From positions 115,106 through 179,105 of the forward strand of contig CBDCPD010000004.1 in NCBI GenBank assembly GCA_965220095.1: 64,000 bases of DNA. Direction: 5' to 3'. Of this stretch, positions 8,096 to 19,000 are shown one piece after another. The notes beneath the pieces were generated by a model. It was not told the origin of the DNA. It made no database searches and worked only from the letters and a program-made list of their open reading frames with translations. Every line of letters starts with the position of its first letter. The stretch's first letter is position 1. Source of the DNA: Bin87 sp965220095 (lineage in GTDB: Bacteria; Chloroflexota; Dehalococcoidia; Lucifugimonadales; UBA3495). Made by a program: the position numbers and the translations under genes.

Positions 8096-8628
8096 CGGTT
8101 GGTTTTGATACTGGGTGTGGCTCGCACAAGTTGGGTTACGTAAACGCGTTTGTTCGGGAGATCCCGCCCCCGGGCCGATTTCGATTTCCGCCAGGTCGAA
8201 TTACAGGCCGCTGATTGAGGAAACGGTCCTTGGTGTGAATGGGTTTCCTAGCCCAGGCTGCTCCGCAGGCTCCATTGGCGCCGGATATCGTCGGCGAGGG
8301 AGTCGCCAGAGATATGGCGCTGCCACCCGCCTATTGATACCTCCTGATCGCCGGTCCAATCCGGCTGTAGGATCGTCATAACCTCCGCACACCCGTATGG
8401 CAGGTGGTACTTTCGAGTTCACCTTTAACCTACCAAAGTCCGACAACGCGGTGATGCACCTCTACAACGACACGTCCCGCATCAGCGGCGTGGTCCGGGC
8501 ATGGGATAGATGAACTTTTGCCGTGCAAATCTCATATTAAATGTCCACACCTCCCACGTATAATTTGACTCGCATTCGCACGCGCTGGTTCACCCGACGA
8601 TCCAGCTTGAATAAGGAGAGCGAACAAC
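8096..8628. other. Upstream region of nitrite reductase gene
   Basis: No supported gene. A 38-residue frame at 8397-8513 (MAGGTFEFTFNLPKSDNAVM...) has protein-like composition and may be a gene fragment. The last 100 bases should contain the promoter of the next gene; I cannot fix its boxes. Confidence 0.4.
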
Positions 8629-9885
8629 ATGCATAAGAATACCCCGATATCAAAAACTCCAAGGGTGGCTATGGGGCTGCTCGCATTGCTGGCGGCCGCG
8701 CTTCTGGTGACCGGCATCGCTTGTGGCGGAGACGAACCGGCCGCGACCGCCACGCCGGAATTCTCGCTTCCCACGGCGCTCCCCAGCCCCGAGGCGGTCC
8801 CGGTGCCCGGTGCCGGCAGTGAGGCCACGGCCGCTACGGTCCTGTCAGCCTGGCAAGAGCCCAGGACCTGGGAACCGGAAGACGTCAGCACCCTGGAACG
8901 GGTAGCCCAGGAGCTGGTGGATCCGCCCTTCTTCCCGGAGCACGAGCAGGTGTACGACGGCGATCCGAGGGTGGTTGAGATCCGGATGGAAGTGGACGAG
9001 AAGGAGATCGAGGTCGCACCGGGTGTGTTCATGTGGGCCTTCACCTTCAACGGTTCGGTGCCTGGCCCCATGGTCGTGGTGCACGAGGGGGACTACGTCG
9101 AGCTGACGCTGGTCAATCCGGACAGCAACGAACTGCTGCACAACATTGACTTCCACGCCTCCATAGGCGCGCTGGGCGGAGGCGCTCTGACCCAGGTGGG
9201 CCCGGGTCAGGAGGTGGTGCTGCGCTTCCGGGCGACCAAGCCGGGTGTGTTCATCTACCACTGCGCGCCGGGCGGGACCATGGTTCCGTGGCACGTCACC
9301 CACGGCATGAACGGGGCCATCATGGTGCTGCCTCGCGGCGGCCTGCAGGACCCCGCCGGCAATCCCATCTCCTATGACCGGGCCTACTACGTCGGCGAGC
9401 AGGACTACTACCTGCCGCAGGACGAGAACGGGGAATTCAAGCGTTACGACAGCCCTTCCGCGTCCATGGTGGACGACCTGGAAGCTATGAAGACCCTGGT
9501 CCCGACCCATATTGTGTTCAACGGCGTCACGGGAGCCCTGCAGGGCGACGGCCAATTGACCGCCAACGTGGGGGAGAACGTCCTGATTGTCCACTCGCAG
9601 GCCAACCGGCATTCCTATCCTCACCTGATCGGCGGCCACGGTGATTACGTGTGGGAGCGCGGCAGCTTCTCGGATGCGCCGAAGACCGGTCTTGAGACGT
9701 GGGTAATCGCCGCCGGCTCCGCCGGTGCGTCCATTCACACCATTCGGCAGTCGGGGACCTACGTGTACCTGTCCCACAACCTGATCGAGGCGTTTGCCTT
9801 TGATGCCAAGGCCATCCTGGTCGCCGAGGGTGAATGGGACAACGACCTGATGGAGCAGGTGAAACCGCCCAGTCCCATCCAGTAA
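8629..9885 (+). CDS. nirK: Copper-containing nitrite reductase, NirK-type lipoprotein
   Basis: The 418-residue protein has two cupredoxin domains. An N-terminal hydrophobic segment ends TGIAC at Cys32, a plausible lipoprotein cleavage site, followed by a Pro/Ala/Thr linker, so it is probably anchored outside the membrane. NirK landmarks appear in order: HNIDFHASIGALGGG (residues ~171-185, type 1 and type 2 copper His), IYHCAPGGTMVPWHVTHGMN (type 1 Cys, His and Met plus a type 2 His), HSYPHLIGGHGD, and SHNLIEAF near the end (last type 2 His). The enzyme reduces nitrite to nitric oxide using an external electron donor. AAGGAGAG precedes the ATG. Confidence 0.9.
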   Translation: MHKNTPISKTPRVAMGLLALLAAALLVTGIACGGDEPAATATPEFSLPTALPSPEAVPVPGAGSEATAATVLSAWQEPRTWEPEDVSTLERVAQELVDPPFFPEHEQVYDGDPRVVEIRMEVDEKEIEVAPGVFMWAFTFNGSVPGPMVVVHEGDYVELTLVNPDSNELLHNIDFHASIGALGGGALTQVGPGQEVVLRFRATKPGVFIYHCAPGGTMVPWHVTHGMNGAIMVLPRGGLQDPAGNPISYDRAYYVGEQDYYLPQDENGEFKRYDSPSASMVDDLEAMKTLVPTHIVFNGVTGALQGDGQLTANVGENVLIVHSQANRHSYPHLIGGHGDYVWERGSFSDAPKTGLETWVIAAGSAGASIHTIRQSGTYVYLSHNLIEAFAFDAKAILVAEGEWDNDLMEQVKPPSPIQ

Positions 9886-9959
9886 TCGGACGACGCGGGT
9901 CTACAGCCCGTAGAGCCTGAAAATGGGAGCGCGGCCGCATTGCGATTGCGCTCCTCGCA

Positions 9960-10250
9960 TTTGCGGAAGGCGATACAGTGTGGGAGCGTGCTCTGACGTC
10001 GGCGCCATGCCGGATAAACAACCCGATCATCGCCACGTTTCGCGCCGCTACCGGTTTGCCACCCTCGGTGCAAATTACCTCGGGATTGCGTATCTCGCAA
10101 CAGGCAGCGTGCATCAACGACGTCCAACCGCAGTTGTCCCGGGCGTCGATATCTGCCGCAACCGGTGAGCGTTCTCAGGGCGTCGAGTCGCGGCCCATAC
10201 TCAGTGGCCGTTCGCAGCAGCGTTAGTCCGAAGTCATTCTGGGCCGACAC
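9960..10250 (-). pseudogene. Ankyrin-repeat gene remnant
   Basis: On the minus strand an ankyrin-like repeat (GADVSAQNDFGLTLLRTATE) is followed, after a frame change, by ADIDARDNCGWTSLMHAACC and then AMIGLFIRHGADVRARSHTV. A stop precedes the first repeat, so start and end are missing. The other ~470 bases of this intergenic region, including a copy of the TTCACGTAATGACCCTTG motif near 10368, contain no supported gene. Confidence 0.5.
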
Positions 10251-10654
10251 ATCGGCACCTCAGTTCTCCGGCGGCGCTATGACCGTGGGACTGTCTGTTC
10301 GTGGACCGATCCCTGTGAGCGAGCCTGATGCGTCCCAGACAATCGGATCCCGGTTCAACGGCGTGGTTCACGTAATGACCCTTGAGCGAACCAATAGGGA
10401 GCGGACGCCGGCGCAACGTACGCAAAGCTGGTCCACCGATGCTTTCCGGCGGGTCTTGCCGACGAGGCTGACCAGCTTCTAACGTTACAACGACGGGTTA
10501 TCTGGGAGGATCGTGCGGAACAATCGGAGGCTTCGGGACGTGAGGTGGGGCGATGGAGGCGGCAGCTTTGGGTAGGATGTAAGATACCAACACGACAGCG
10601 CCGACGCGGCTACGTTCGTGCTGCTGGCGGAATCACCACAAAGGAAATGAACAG

Positions 10655-11509
10655 ATGACTCCGCCAAACTTGACCAATGCAACGTCCGTGAATATGTGGC
10701 AACACCCGGCGATTAGTGAGCAGTGGCTTGAGGATCGGATTGACGAGGACCCGTCTTTGCTCGGTCTGGGGGATCTTGATGTAATCGAAAGGCAGAAGTC
10801 CCAGCCTCCAGGTGGCAAACTTGATCTGCTGTTACGGGACCCGGAGACGCTGACCCGATATGTGGTGGAACTCCAATTGGGGGCTACCGATCCATCACAT
10901 ATCATCAGGGCGATTGAGTATTGGGACGTGGAGCGACGCCGCTATCCCCAATATGAGCATGTTGCGGTTATCGTGGCCGAAGACGTGACTGGACGATTTT
11001 TCAACGTCATCAATCTCTTCAATGGAATGATTCCCTTGATCGCCATACAAATGAAATGCGTTGAGGTCAATGGGAGCCACGCACTGATGGCGACCCGAGT
11101 GCTTGATCGGATCCAGCTTGGTATCGAGGAAGAAGACGGCGGAGAGCAAGCGGATCACAGTTCTTGGCAGGCCAAGTATCCCGGAACAATGCCCATCGTC
11201 GACAAGTTGTTCAACATAATTCAGGCCGCCAGCCCGGACATCGAACCCAATTACCGCAAAGCTCACATCACTTTGAAGACTCAGGGGAAAGTTAACGCCG
11301 CTATAGGATTTCGACCCCAGAAACACGCAGTCCACGCATGGTTCAAGGTTCCCCATACCCAAGAATTAACCGATGGATTGGAGAGTGCGGGGATCAATAT
11401 AATTTCCAAAAACGACGCGGTTTACGAGTTCAAGGTGTACCAAAAGAACTTGGACCATGATTCGCCCTTGTTGAAAGAGGTGATTGATAACGCGCTGAAG
11501 GGGATTTAG
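10655..11509 (+). CDS. PD-(D/E)XK nuclease-like protein
   Basis: A 284-residue protein with an N-terminal region resembling PD-(D/E)XK nuclease-like proteins: GGKLDLLLRDPETLTRYVVE followed by LQLG, where the Asp and the E-L-Q triad (Gln replacing Lys) fit the active-site pattern, then IRAIEYWDVERRRYP. The C-terminal half (AINIISKNDAVYEFKV-like) is not recognised. Similar proteins are often found beside phage-defence genes. A GGA motif lies 10 bases before ATG 10655. It precedes the large fusion gene on the same strand, separated by a hairpin. Confidence 0.6.
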   Translation: MTPPNLTNATSVNMWQHPAISEQWLEDRIDEDPSLLGLGDLDVIERQKSQPPGGKLDLLLRDPETLTRYVVELQLGATDPSHIIRAIEYWDVERRRYPQYEHVAVIVAEDVTGRFFNVINLFNGMIPLIAIQMKCVEVNGSHALMATRVLDRIQLGIEEEDGGEQADHSSWQAKYPGTMPIVDKLFNIIQAASPDIEPNYRKAHITLKTQGKVNAAIGFRPQKHAVHAWFKVPHTQELTDGLESAGINIISKNDAVYEFKVYQKNLDHDSPLLKEVIDNALKGI

Positions 11510-11585
11510 TGCCACGCGCTGATGTTTCATGTTTGGACCCAATCCCGATATTCCCCTTCCTCCCATTCCCCGCAGGTGCTGGGTT

Positions 11586-11612
11586 ATCCCCGGCCGACAA
11601 GCGGCTGGGGAT
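11586..11612. terminator. Stem-loop between nuclease-like and fusion genes
   Basis: ATCCCCGGCCG pairs with GCGGCTGGGGAT-type sequence to give an 11-pair stem (one G-U) with a 5-base loop, 77 bases after the stop codon at 11509. A short AT-rich stretch follows. It may terminate or attenuate transcription before 11683. Confidence 0.45.
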
Positions 11613-11682
11613 TATACCGTTACGTCACGCAACCAGCCTCAAAGAGATTGAGCGCGGTTAGGAACCGAATGGAGATGACAGC

Positions 11683-14604
11683 ATGATTGATCTAATCGCG
11701 GCAGCTTTGCAGTATGCCTTTGTCGTATTTGAAGCCGACGATGAGGATGAATTCGAACTGGATGGTCTCAACTACGCATATCACTGTGGCGAGGCCGCCG
11801 GAATAGCGGCGGCGGCCGGAATTTTCGGTGTCAAAGCGCTGGAAATGTGCGACGACATCTCCGACGCCTATGAGGACTGCGATTTGGATTTCATGCGTTA
11901 TATTCTGCGCGAGGCGTCGGAACGTCCTGACAGCGGCGACGAGCATTACGCCCGCACCAGGGAAAGCGAAATTCACGCGCTCGAATTTGAGGCTGCATTG
12001 CAGGAGGCGATGCGGGCACAGGAAGAGGGCGACTTGGAACGTCGCTCGTTGATGATCGGTTTCACGGCTGGCTTGATGTTCCGGTATCAGGACGCGGATG
12101 ATGGGGCAGTAGGGGCAGTGCGTGCCAAGATCATCAGTGGATACGAGACTGATTCCAACGAACTGCTGCAGGAGGCTCAGGGGACCCTGGCGTTCGGCGC
12201 TCGGATGAGTGACCCCATGGGGCTTATCGGCAAGGAAGAATCTGCCCGCTACTACGAAGAGCGGATGCGGACGATGCGCTGGGTGCAGAATTTCGGCTTG
12301 CGCGAAGCCCGTTCAACAGACGAGGCGGTGGTCGCTCCGAACTCTTTGTCAATCAACTACCAGTTATTGCAACAAGCGGACGGCGTGGACGTAACGAATA
12401 AAGGTGGGGAAGTCGAACAATACGAGGAAATCACAGTTCTCGAGGAGGAAGACTCGCTCGAAGGTGCCCCCGAAGTCGCTGCCCACGTCAGCAGTGGGAT
12501 AGAAAAGCAAAAGATCGGAGACTATGACGGCGCGATTGCGGATTTCGACCGCGCCATCGAGATCGATCCGGAGAACGTGGGAGCATTCGTCAATCGAGCT
12601 GTCTGTAAGCAGAACAAGGACGACCACCTTGGTGCAATCGCCGACTGGGACTGTGCCCTGGAACTCAAACCCGATGACGGTGGATGGTACGTCAATCGGG
12701 GCATCGTCAAAGAGACCATTGGCGACTATGACGGAGCGCTCGCCGACTACACCCGGGCCGCGGAAGTAGAACCAGACTACGAAGTGGCTTACATCGCTCG
12801 TGCCTACATCAAAACGCAACAAGGGGATTACGAAGGCGCGATAGCCGACTACGACCGGGTTATTGAACTTTGGCCGGATAACGCGGCGGCTTTCGACGAC
12901 CGGGGCCTCGCGAAGAGGCACCAAGGCAACATTGACGAAGCGATTGTTGACTTTGACCGCGCCATTGAACTCCAGCCGTCCAATGCCGACTACTACCTGA
13001 ACCGAGGTACAGCCAAAGCAAGCGCAAAAGACTACCTGGGAGCGATCTCTGATTTCGCCCGAGCCATAGAGCTTGATCCGGGCAAGGCCAGCACCGACCA
13101 CGAACCAGAGGCGAGACCAAGCTCAATGGCGATCGATTCAGGGGTGGCATCTCGGGCACACGTTGAAAACCCTCCCCATCCCATCGAAATGTGCTACTGG
13201 GTGATACCCGGCAAATTGCTCGCCGGTGAATACCCGCGTACCCCGCACGAAGAATCTTCAAAGGAAAAACTGGCGGCGCTCATCGGCGCCGGCGTTTCAG
13301 CGTTCATCGATCTCACTGAGGACAGCGAACCCCTGAAACCCTATGCATATCTGCTGCATGGTCCTTCCCACGAGCGGTTCCCCATTCCTGATCAGCGCGT
13401 TCCTGAAACTGATGCACTCACCAAGAGGACGTTGGACGCCATTGACCGACATCTCGACGCAGGCGAGACGGTGTACGTGCATTGCTGGGGCGGTGTCGGG
13501 CGCACCGGCACCATCATCGGTTGCTGGCTGTCGCGCCACCACGAGCCTGGCCAGGCTGCGCTGAACAGGCTGCAGGGATTGTGGGAAAAGAACCCCAAAT
13601 CAGGCTGGAGGCGCTCGCCGGAGAACAAAGAGCAGGAAGAATACGTACGGTCATGGGGAGATAAAGAGGTCTCGATTGCGGCGCGGTATCAAGGATGTCT
13701 GACCGGTCTGGCCGCGGGCGACGCCGTGGGAACCACCGTCGAGTTCAAAGCGCCTGGCACCTTTACACCGGTGTCCGACATGGTGGGTGGAGGCCCATTC
13801 CACCTGCAACCAGGCCAATGGACCGACGACACGTCAATGGCCCTCTGTTTGGCCGAAAGCCTGATTGAAAGCGAGATGTTCGTCGCCAGCGACCAGATGG
13901 ACCGATACGTGCGCTGGTGGCGTGAGGGCCACCTCAGCAGCACGGGAAGCTTTTTCGACATCGGTAACGCCACGGCGGACGCGTTGCGGCGTTACCAGCA
14001 GACCAAATTCGCAATGGCGGGATCCACCGACCCCCAATCCGCCGGCAATGGCAGCCTGATGCGCCTGGCGCCGGTGGCGATGTTCTTCGCGACAGACCCG
14101 GAACTGGCGATAAGGCTGTGCGGTGAGAGTTCCCGAACGACCCATGGCGCCAGGACGTGTATCGACGCCTGCCGGTATTTCGGCGGGCTCATCGTCGGGG
14201 CCCTGCGCGGAGCGACGAAAGATGAGCTGCTGTCAGAGAGGTACTGCCCCGTTCCAGGACTGTGGGAACGCGTTCCACTGTGTGCCGAGATCGACGAAAT
14301 CGCCGCCGGGTCGTTCAAGCAGCGCCAGCCGCCGGAGATTGTGGGCAGTGGATACGTGGTCAAGTCGCTCGAAGCGGCACTGTGGGCGTTCCACAGGTCG
14401 GAGACCTTCAAAGAAGGGTGTCTGATGGCGGTGAATCTGGGTGATGACTCCGATACCACGGCCGCCATTTATGGCCAGATCGCTGGAGCGTATTATGGCG
14501 TTGACGCGATTCCTTCGGGCTGGCGCGACAATCTGGCTGCACGAGAACTGATCGCCAAATTTGCCGACGGCCTTTTTGTCCGGGCGCGAGGCCGTACTGA
14601 GTGA
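11683..14604 (+). CDS. TPR / dual-specificity phosphatase / ADP-ribosylglycohydrolase fusion
   Basis: Four parts can be read in this 973-residue protein. Residues 1-250 are acidic, helical and unrecognised. Residues ~270-470 are five or six tetratricopeptide repeats (repeated G-DYDGAIADFDRAIEIDP style). Residues ~500-650 are a dual-specificity phosphatase with the P-loop HCWGGVGRTG near 600 (Cys and Arg intact). Residues ~665-970 are an ADP-ribosylglycohydrolase with GDAVG, WTDDTSM and GDDSDTTAA, the magnesium-binding acidic motifs. It could remove both phosphate and ADP-ribose from a TPR-bound partner. It sits between two nuclease-like genes. The role is inferred only from the domains. Confidence 0.85.
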   Translation: MIDLIAAALQYAFVVFEADDEDEFELDGLNYAYHCGEAAGIAAAAGIFGVKALEMCDDISDAYEDCDLDFMRYILREASERPDSGDEHYARTRESEIHALEFEAALQEAMRAQEEGDLERRSLMIGFTAGLMFRYQDADDGAVGAVRAKIISGYETDSNELLQEAQGTLAFGARMSDPMGLIGKEESARYYEERMRTMRWVQNFGLREARSTDEAVVAPNSLSINYQLLQQADGVDVTNKGGEVEQYEEITVLEEEDSLEGAPEVAAHVSSGIEKQKIGDYDGAIADFDRAIEIDPENVGAFVNRAVCKQNKDDHLGAIADWDCALELKPDDGGWYVNRGIVKETIGDYDGALADYTRAAEVEPDYEVAYIARAYIKTQQGDYEGAIADYDRVIELWPDNAAAFDDRGLAKRHQGNIDEAIVDFDRAIELQPSNADYYLNRGTAKASAKDYLGAISDFARAIELDPGKASTDHEPEARPSSMAIDSGVASRAHVENPPHPIEMCYWVIPGKLLAGEYPRTPHEESSKEKLAALIGAGVSAFIDLTEDSEPLKPYAYLLHGPSHERFPIPDQRVPETDALTKRTLDAIDRHLDAGETVYVHCWGGVGRTGTIIGCWLSRHHEPGQAALNRLQGLWEKNPKSGWRRSPENKEQEEYVRSWGDKEVSIAARYQGCLTGLAAGDAVGTTVEFKAPGTFTPVSDMVGGGPFHLQPGQWTDDTSMALCLAESLIESEMFVASDQMDRYVRWWREGHLSSTGSFFDIGNATADALRRYQQTKFAMAGSTDPQSAGNGSLMRLAPVAMFFATDPELAIRLCGESSRTTHGARTCIDACRYFGGLIVGALRGATKDELLSERYCPVPGLWERVPLCAEIDEIAAGSFKQRQPPEIVGSGYVVKSLEAALWAFHRSETFKEGCLMAVNLGDDSDTTAAIYGQIAGAYYGVDAIPSGWRDNLAARELIAKFADGLFVRARGRTE

Positions 14605-14647
14605 TTGTACGTGATGCGCCGGATGCGCTGGCACCGTAAGGAGTTCA

Positions 14648-15664
14648 TTGATGCCTGTCCCGGAACTTGGCAACTTAGAGCCTGTAAACGTGCGGAAGAT
14701 ATGGGCGCACGAAGCTCATGATTTCACGCCCTGGCTGGCGGACAATCTGGACCGTTTGGGTGCGGAACTCGGCATGAATCTGGAGCTGGTCGCAAAGGAA
14801 GTGTCCACCGGCCCGTTTTACCTGGACATCCTGGCCAGAGAAACCGACCTCGAGGTGAACGTCGCTATCGAGAACCAGCTTGGTGGGAGTGACCACGGGC
14901 ACCTGGGACAGCTTCTCACTTACGCGGCCGGCCATGACGCCCGCATCCTCATCTGGGTGGCTCTGGGATTTGATGATGCGCACCGTGAAGCCTTGTCTTA
15001 TCTCAACAGGCTCTTGCCAGGTCAGTTGGAAATCTATGGCGTCGAGATACGAGCATGGCAGATTGGCGATTCGCTCTATGCCCCCGATTTCCGTCAGGTA
15101 GTTGCCCCTGAAACACGGTTTGAGCGAGCGGCGACGCACTTGTCGTCTACCAAGACTACTACGCCGAATAGGTTCGCCCTGTTTTATCGCCCATTGGTGG
15201 CCCGTTTGCGCCAACAGGATCTACCGCCGATCGGACCCAAAAGTGGGGGATTCACAGGCAGATGGCGATCGTTTCCCACCGGCCATGACGGCATTGTCTA
15301 CGTGACTGGCGTCGGAACGGGCGGAGATGATTTATCAACATCAGTGTTCCTGCAGATCATGACTGAGAACAGGGAACAGATCCGCAGATCTCTTCGCGAT
15401 TACCAAGCCGAAATGCAAAACGATTTGGGCGACATGGAGGTAAACGTTTGGGAGTCTGATGGCGCTTGTGGTTTGAGCATATCGACGGAAGCGTCGGTTG
15501 ATGACTCAGAAGAGGAACGAGAAGCGACTAGGACATGGTTACTCGAGAATCTGGCGCGTTTCAAAGCCACTGTGCAACCTCAGTTGGATCAAGTGATGAC
15601 GGTATTATCTAATGGTGAAGATGAAGAAGACCTTGGAACGGCGGTTGGAATCCCCTGCGGGTGA
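14648..15664 (+). CDS. DUF4268 / PD-(D/E)XK nuclease-like protein
   Basis: The N-terminal ~150 residues match a common nuclease-like module: WAHEAHDFTPWLADNLDRLG, GPFYLDILARE with a candidate Asp, NVAIENQLGGSDHGHLGQLL where E-x-Q replaces E-x-K, then AAGHDARILIWVA. The C-terminal part is DUF4268-like (FALFYRPLVARLRQ, GFTGRWRSFPTGHDGIVYVT). Such proteins are frequent in defence and mobile regions. The gene starts 43 bases after the fusion gene with AAGGAG at 14637-14642, so the two are probably cotranscribed. The C-terminal module is related to the protein at 51920. Confidence 0.7.
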   Translation: MMPVPELGNLEPVNVRKIWAHEAHDFTPWLADNLDRLGAELGMNLELVAKEVSTGPFYLDILARETDLEVNVAIENQLGGSDHGHLGQLLTYAAGHDARILIWVALGFDDAHREALSYLNRLLPGQLEIYGVEIRAWQIGDSLYAPDFRQVVAPETRFERAATHLSSTKTTTPNRFALFYRPLVARLRQQDLPPIGPKSGGFTGRWRSFPTGHDGIVYVTGVGTGGDDLSTSVFLQIMTENREQIRRSLRDYQAEMQNDLGDMEVNVWESDGACGLSISTEASVDDSEEEREATRTWLLENLARFKATVQPQLDQVMTVLSNGEDEEDLGTAVGIPCG

Positions 15665-15717
15665 TCGCTGCCGACGGGAACGGCGGCCTCGACCATTCCG
15701 GCATGGAAAGTTGCAGA

Positions 15718-16086
15718 TCATAAGTACCTGAGTGCGGACCCGGCGGACTCGCCGCGGGTGTAGCGGCCGACCATGCCGCCGCCCTGCTTCCAGCGGCCCT
15801 GGCGTTCGATCTCGTGGGTGGGGGCGCCGTTCTGGGCCATGCGCCGGGCCATGCCGACGCGCCCGCTGTGGCCGCTGAAGAACTCCCAGTCCGCCAGCCC
15901 CGCGGCCCTGGCGATGGTCTTGACCCGCCGGGCGATCTGGGACTCCGATAGCCCGAACACCCTCACCTCGCTCGCAACCCCCGCCGGCCCGATGGCGGAG
16001 AGGGCCTGCATGGCGGCAGGGGTGATGGCGACGGTCAGCGCGCTGGGCCTCGGCGTCGGTCTTGGAGCGATGTCGTTTCTCACCAT
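15718..16086 (-). pseudogene. Tyrosine recombinase, C-terminal fragment
   Basis: This fragment matches the C-terminal third of the intact recombinase at 21190-22152: RVFGLSESQIARRVKTIARA, HSGRVGMARRMAQNG (catalytic His-x-x-Arg) and the GRYTRG tail with the catalytic Tyr. The N-terminal two thirds, including the first catalytic Arg, are missing; the fragment abuts the end of the Avs-like gene. Confidence 0.85.
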
Positions 16087-16090
16087 GTGA

Positions 16091-19000
16091 TCATGGTTCC
16101 CTCGGATTAGGAACGAAATGATCGTTGGTTTTCCCGATTGATGTACCGTCCCGATACACGTACGCGCCCTGGAACTTGAGCCAGCCGTAGGGTTGCCCAG
16201 TGGTACCTATCGTCTGTTTTTCTCCGATGATGGCCCAACAGAGCTCAAGCTCGTGATCAATGAGGTAACGATCCAGAATGTCCGAACGCAATAGCAATGC
16301 GCTGGGCCCCGGCTCGTGAGCCGAGGGATCTAACGCCGCTATCTTCGTGCGTTCGTCCACATAGTCGGCGGCAATGCCGGTCCAACTCAGGGTGCAGTCC
16401 CGAATGATCGAGTAACTCGGCAGGTAATAGGATGGGCCGACATCCTCATCTGTCGAACAGTCGTATCCATTGGCAGTCGTTGAACAGGAGGCAGCGAGTC
16501 GGTACGCAGAGGCTGGTTCGGAACCGGTTGGAAAACACCACTCAATTGCGCCGAGTGGCTGACCGTCGGTCGCCCGCTGAAAACCCGGGCTCCAGCCATA
16601 TTCCCCGAAAAATATGCCATCGGTATCATTAAAGTCGCTGATGCCCATCTGCCCGTCCCCTTCCCAATACTGCCCGGACAGGACCCACTGGGTGAATTGG
16701 TCAGAAGATCCCTCTGGAACCAGGAAAGCCACAGTCCGGTACCATATCTCCCTCCGTTCACCGTCATTCTCCCGGACATCCGGCGAAAGTGGTTGCCGCC
16801 GTGCCTGAAAGCAGTAGGCGTTGATCCACATGATTTCTTGGTCTGATGGATCGGTGACAACCAATCCACGTTCCAGGTTGGGGAGGTCGTCATCGTTTGC
16901 AACCCATTGCCCGATTGGCGCGTCCAACTGCCAGTTGTCAAATTCCATAGGAGCCCACCAACACGGTCGGTACGCCTCGCGCCACCCCTCCTTCCTGGGA
17001 TTGGGGGACAAGACGGTGGACGGATCGATATCGCGGCGGCCTAATTGTCCGGGGCCTGTGTAGACGGGTTCTCCCCACTGGGGGTGGTATTGATGACGGT
17101 CGGCGATAAAGGCGAGAATCTCGTGGTAAGCGATCCACTGGTATTTCTTGCCGATCCTTTCGGCTTTGCGCGACTCCCGCCCAGTCCGGTCCCGCAGGCG
17201 CACCATCCGGTCGAACTTCCCAAATCGCTCGCCCGTCCATCCCAACGAGGCCACTCGGCCAAGGATATAACGCTGGATGATGCTCAATCCGAGACCGGGA
17301 CGCTTTTCCTCAAGCGATTCCCACTCACATAGGTGCTCGCTCGACATCGACGCTACGAAACGACAGTAGGCGTCGTCCAGGTCGTTGGTGTCAGGCGGAT
17401 CGACCATCGCGGCGCCATCGTCGAGTCCAAACAGCGCTTCGAAGGAAATGCGGAAGATCGGCATGCTCCCCTCAATTGCGTTGAATCCTTCCCACGCAAC
17501 CCGTTCCATATGATTGAACCGCGCGATCAGGTTTTCCTTTCTCTCTGTGGGCGTTATCCACGCATCATCCGCCAGGGTTAGCGACAGCCAGTCGTCGGAC
17601 ACCTCAGAGAAATTCGTCCCGATCACATAACTGGCAAAGTCCCAACCTGTCACGGAGAATTGAATGCTCCGCCATTCATTGTCATTTCCTCCTTCGTCAC
17701 CGTCCGTCCCGGACATCCAGCGTTCCAACTCCTCGACGGCGTCCTCACCGGGAATCCCCGGCCAGGTGCTCGTGTAGGGCGGCCGGATAAGCTGTAAGTT
17801 CAGATCGGCTTCCAGCTCCGGACGGAGATAAACCGCGCGCTCTATCACGCCACGAGCATAGTCACGTAGGAGGATGTGCGCCGGTGGTGTTGCATCGGCG
17901 AAAACCAGGCTATATGTCCGCCGCGCCAGTCGATCGACTCCGACCGCATCATTGCTCCTCATCACGACCCCGTACGCTACCGCGTATATGCGCTCGGCAA
18001 CGTACGGGTCATCGACATCTGCGAAACGTTCCATCAATCGCTGCACGGATTCGACCCTGCCCATCAGCAGCGCCACCAGGGCCTTGGTGGCGCGGTCGCG
18101 CAGGAAACGATTCGATGTGGTCAGCATCCAGGCCAGGCAAATCGCGGCTAGATCCACCAAGTCAGTTTCTACAGAGGTGTCCGGGACGATCCCGGAGGCC
18201 CAATCTATGAGACGGCGCGCCGGGCCTTCAGCGCCCCACGTGCCGTCCAAGTAGGTGCTCCACCACGCATCACGAACGGGCATCGTGTCTCGGCGCAATC
18301 TCAAGTCCAGGTACAGAGCATTGTAAGGGTGTCCCGGAATCGTCGAAACTGTCAGTAGCGAATCGCGAGGATCGATAAAGCTGTTGCCCCGGGCGGCAAC
18401 CTCCTGGAGAACTTCCTTGGTATCATCGGTGAATGCGTCCAGCCGGCGCCAGACGATACTTTCCAGGATCGCGTCGCCAATTCCCCAAACGTTCCAGTAC
18501 TTGGGAGCGATACGCACCAATTCTCTACCGGTTTGCTCGGGGGCCTGGATGCACAATGCCTCCAGCACTCCGGTTGGAACGGCATATCCCCTTTCAGACA
18601 GCAGCGACCAGTCGCTGCCGGCGCTCGCGGCTCGAGTTCCGCGTCGAGGCATGACACGCTGGGCCAGACCGGTGGCTTCCCGGGACAGAGATCGTAACCA
18701 ACGCGAAACCGTCGGACGCGAGCTGTCTTTAATGTACTCCTGGAGAAGTGCTCCCGCCACGACGTGGTCTGCCAAACGTTCGTACGCGAGGAACACCACT
18801 TCTTCCTGATTCGAATCGAGACTCCAACCCCGGTCCACTACCAGGACACCCGAGGTGACAAGCCCATGATAGAGAGAATTCCCGAACGGCCTCCCGGGAA
18901 GAAACTGGTTCACCACCTGCTCGGCTCGACCCCGAGCCAACCAACCATCGCCGACTTTGGCGAGCTCTTCGGCAAAGGCGCCAACAGCCAGTTTGACCAG

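Noticed and set aside
18790..18830. tRNA-like TTCGAATC sequence
   Set aside because: It lies within the Avs-like coding sequence and no acceptor or anticodon stems can be drawn around it.
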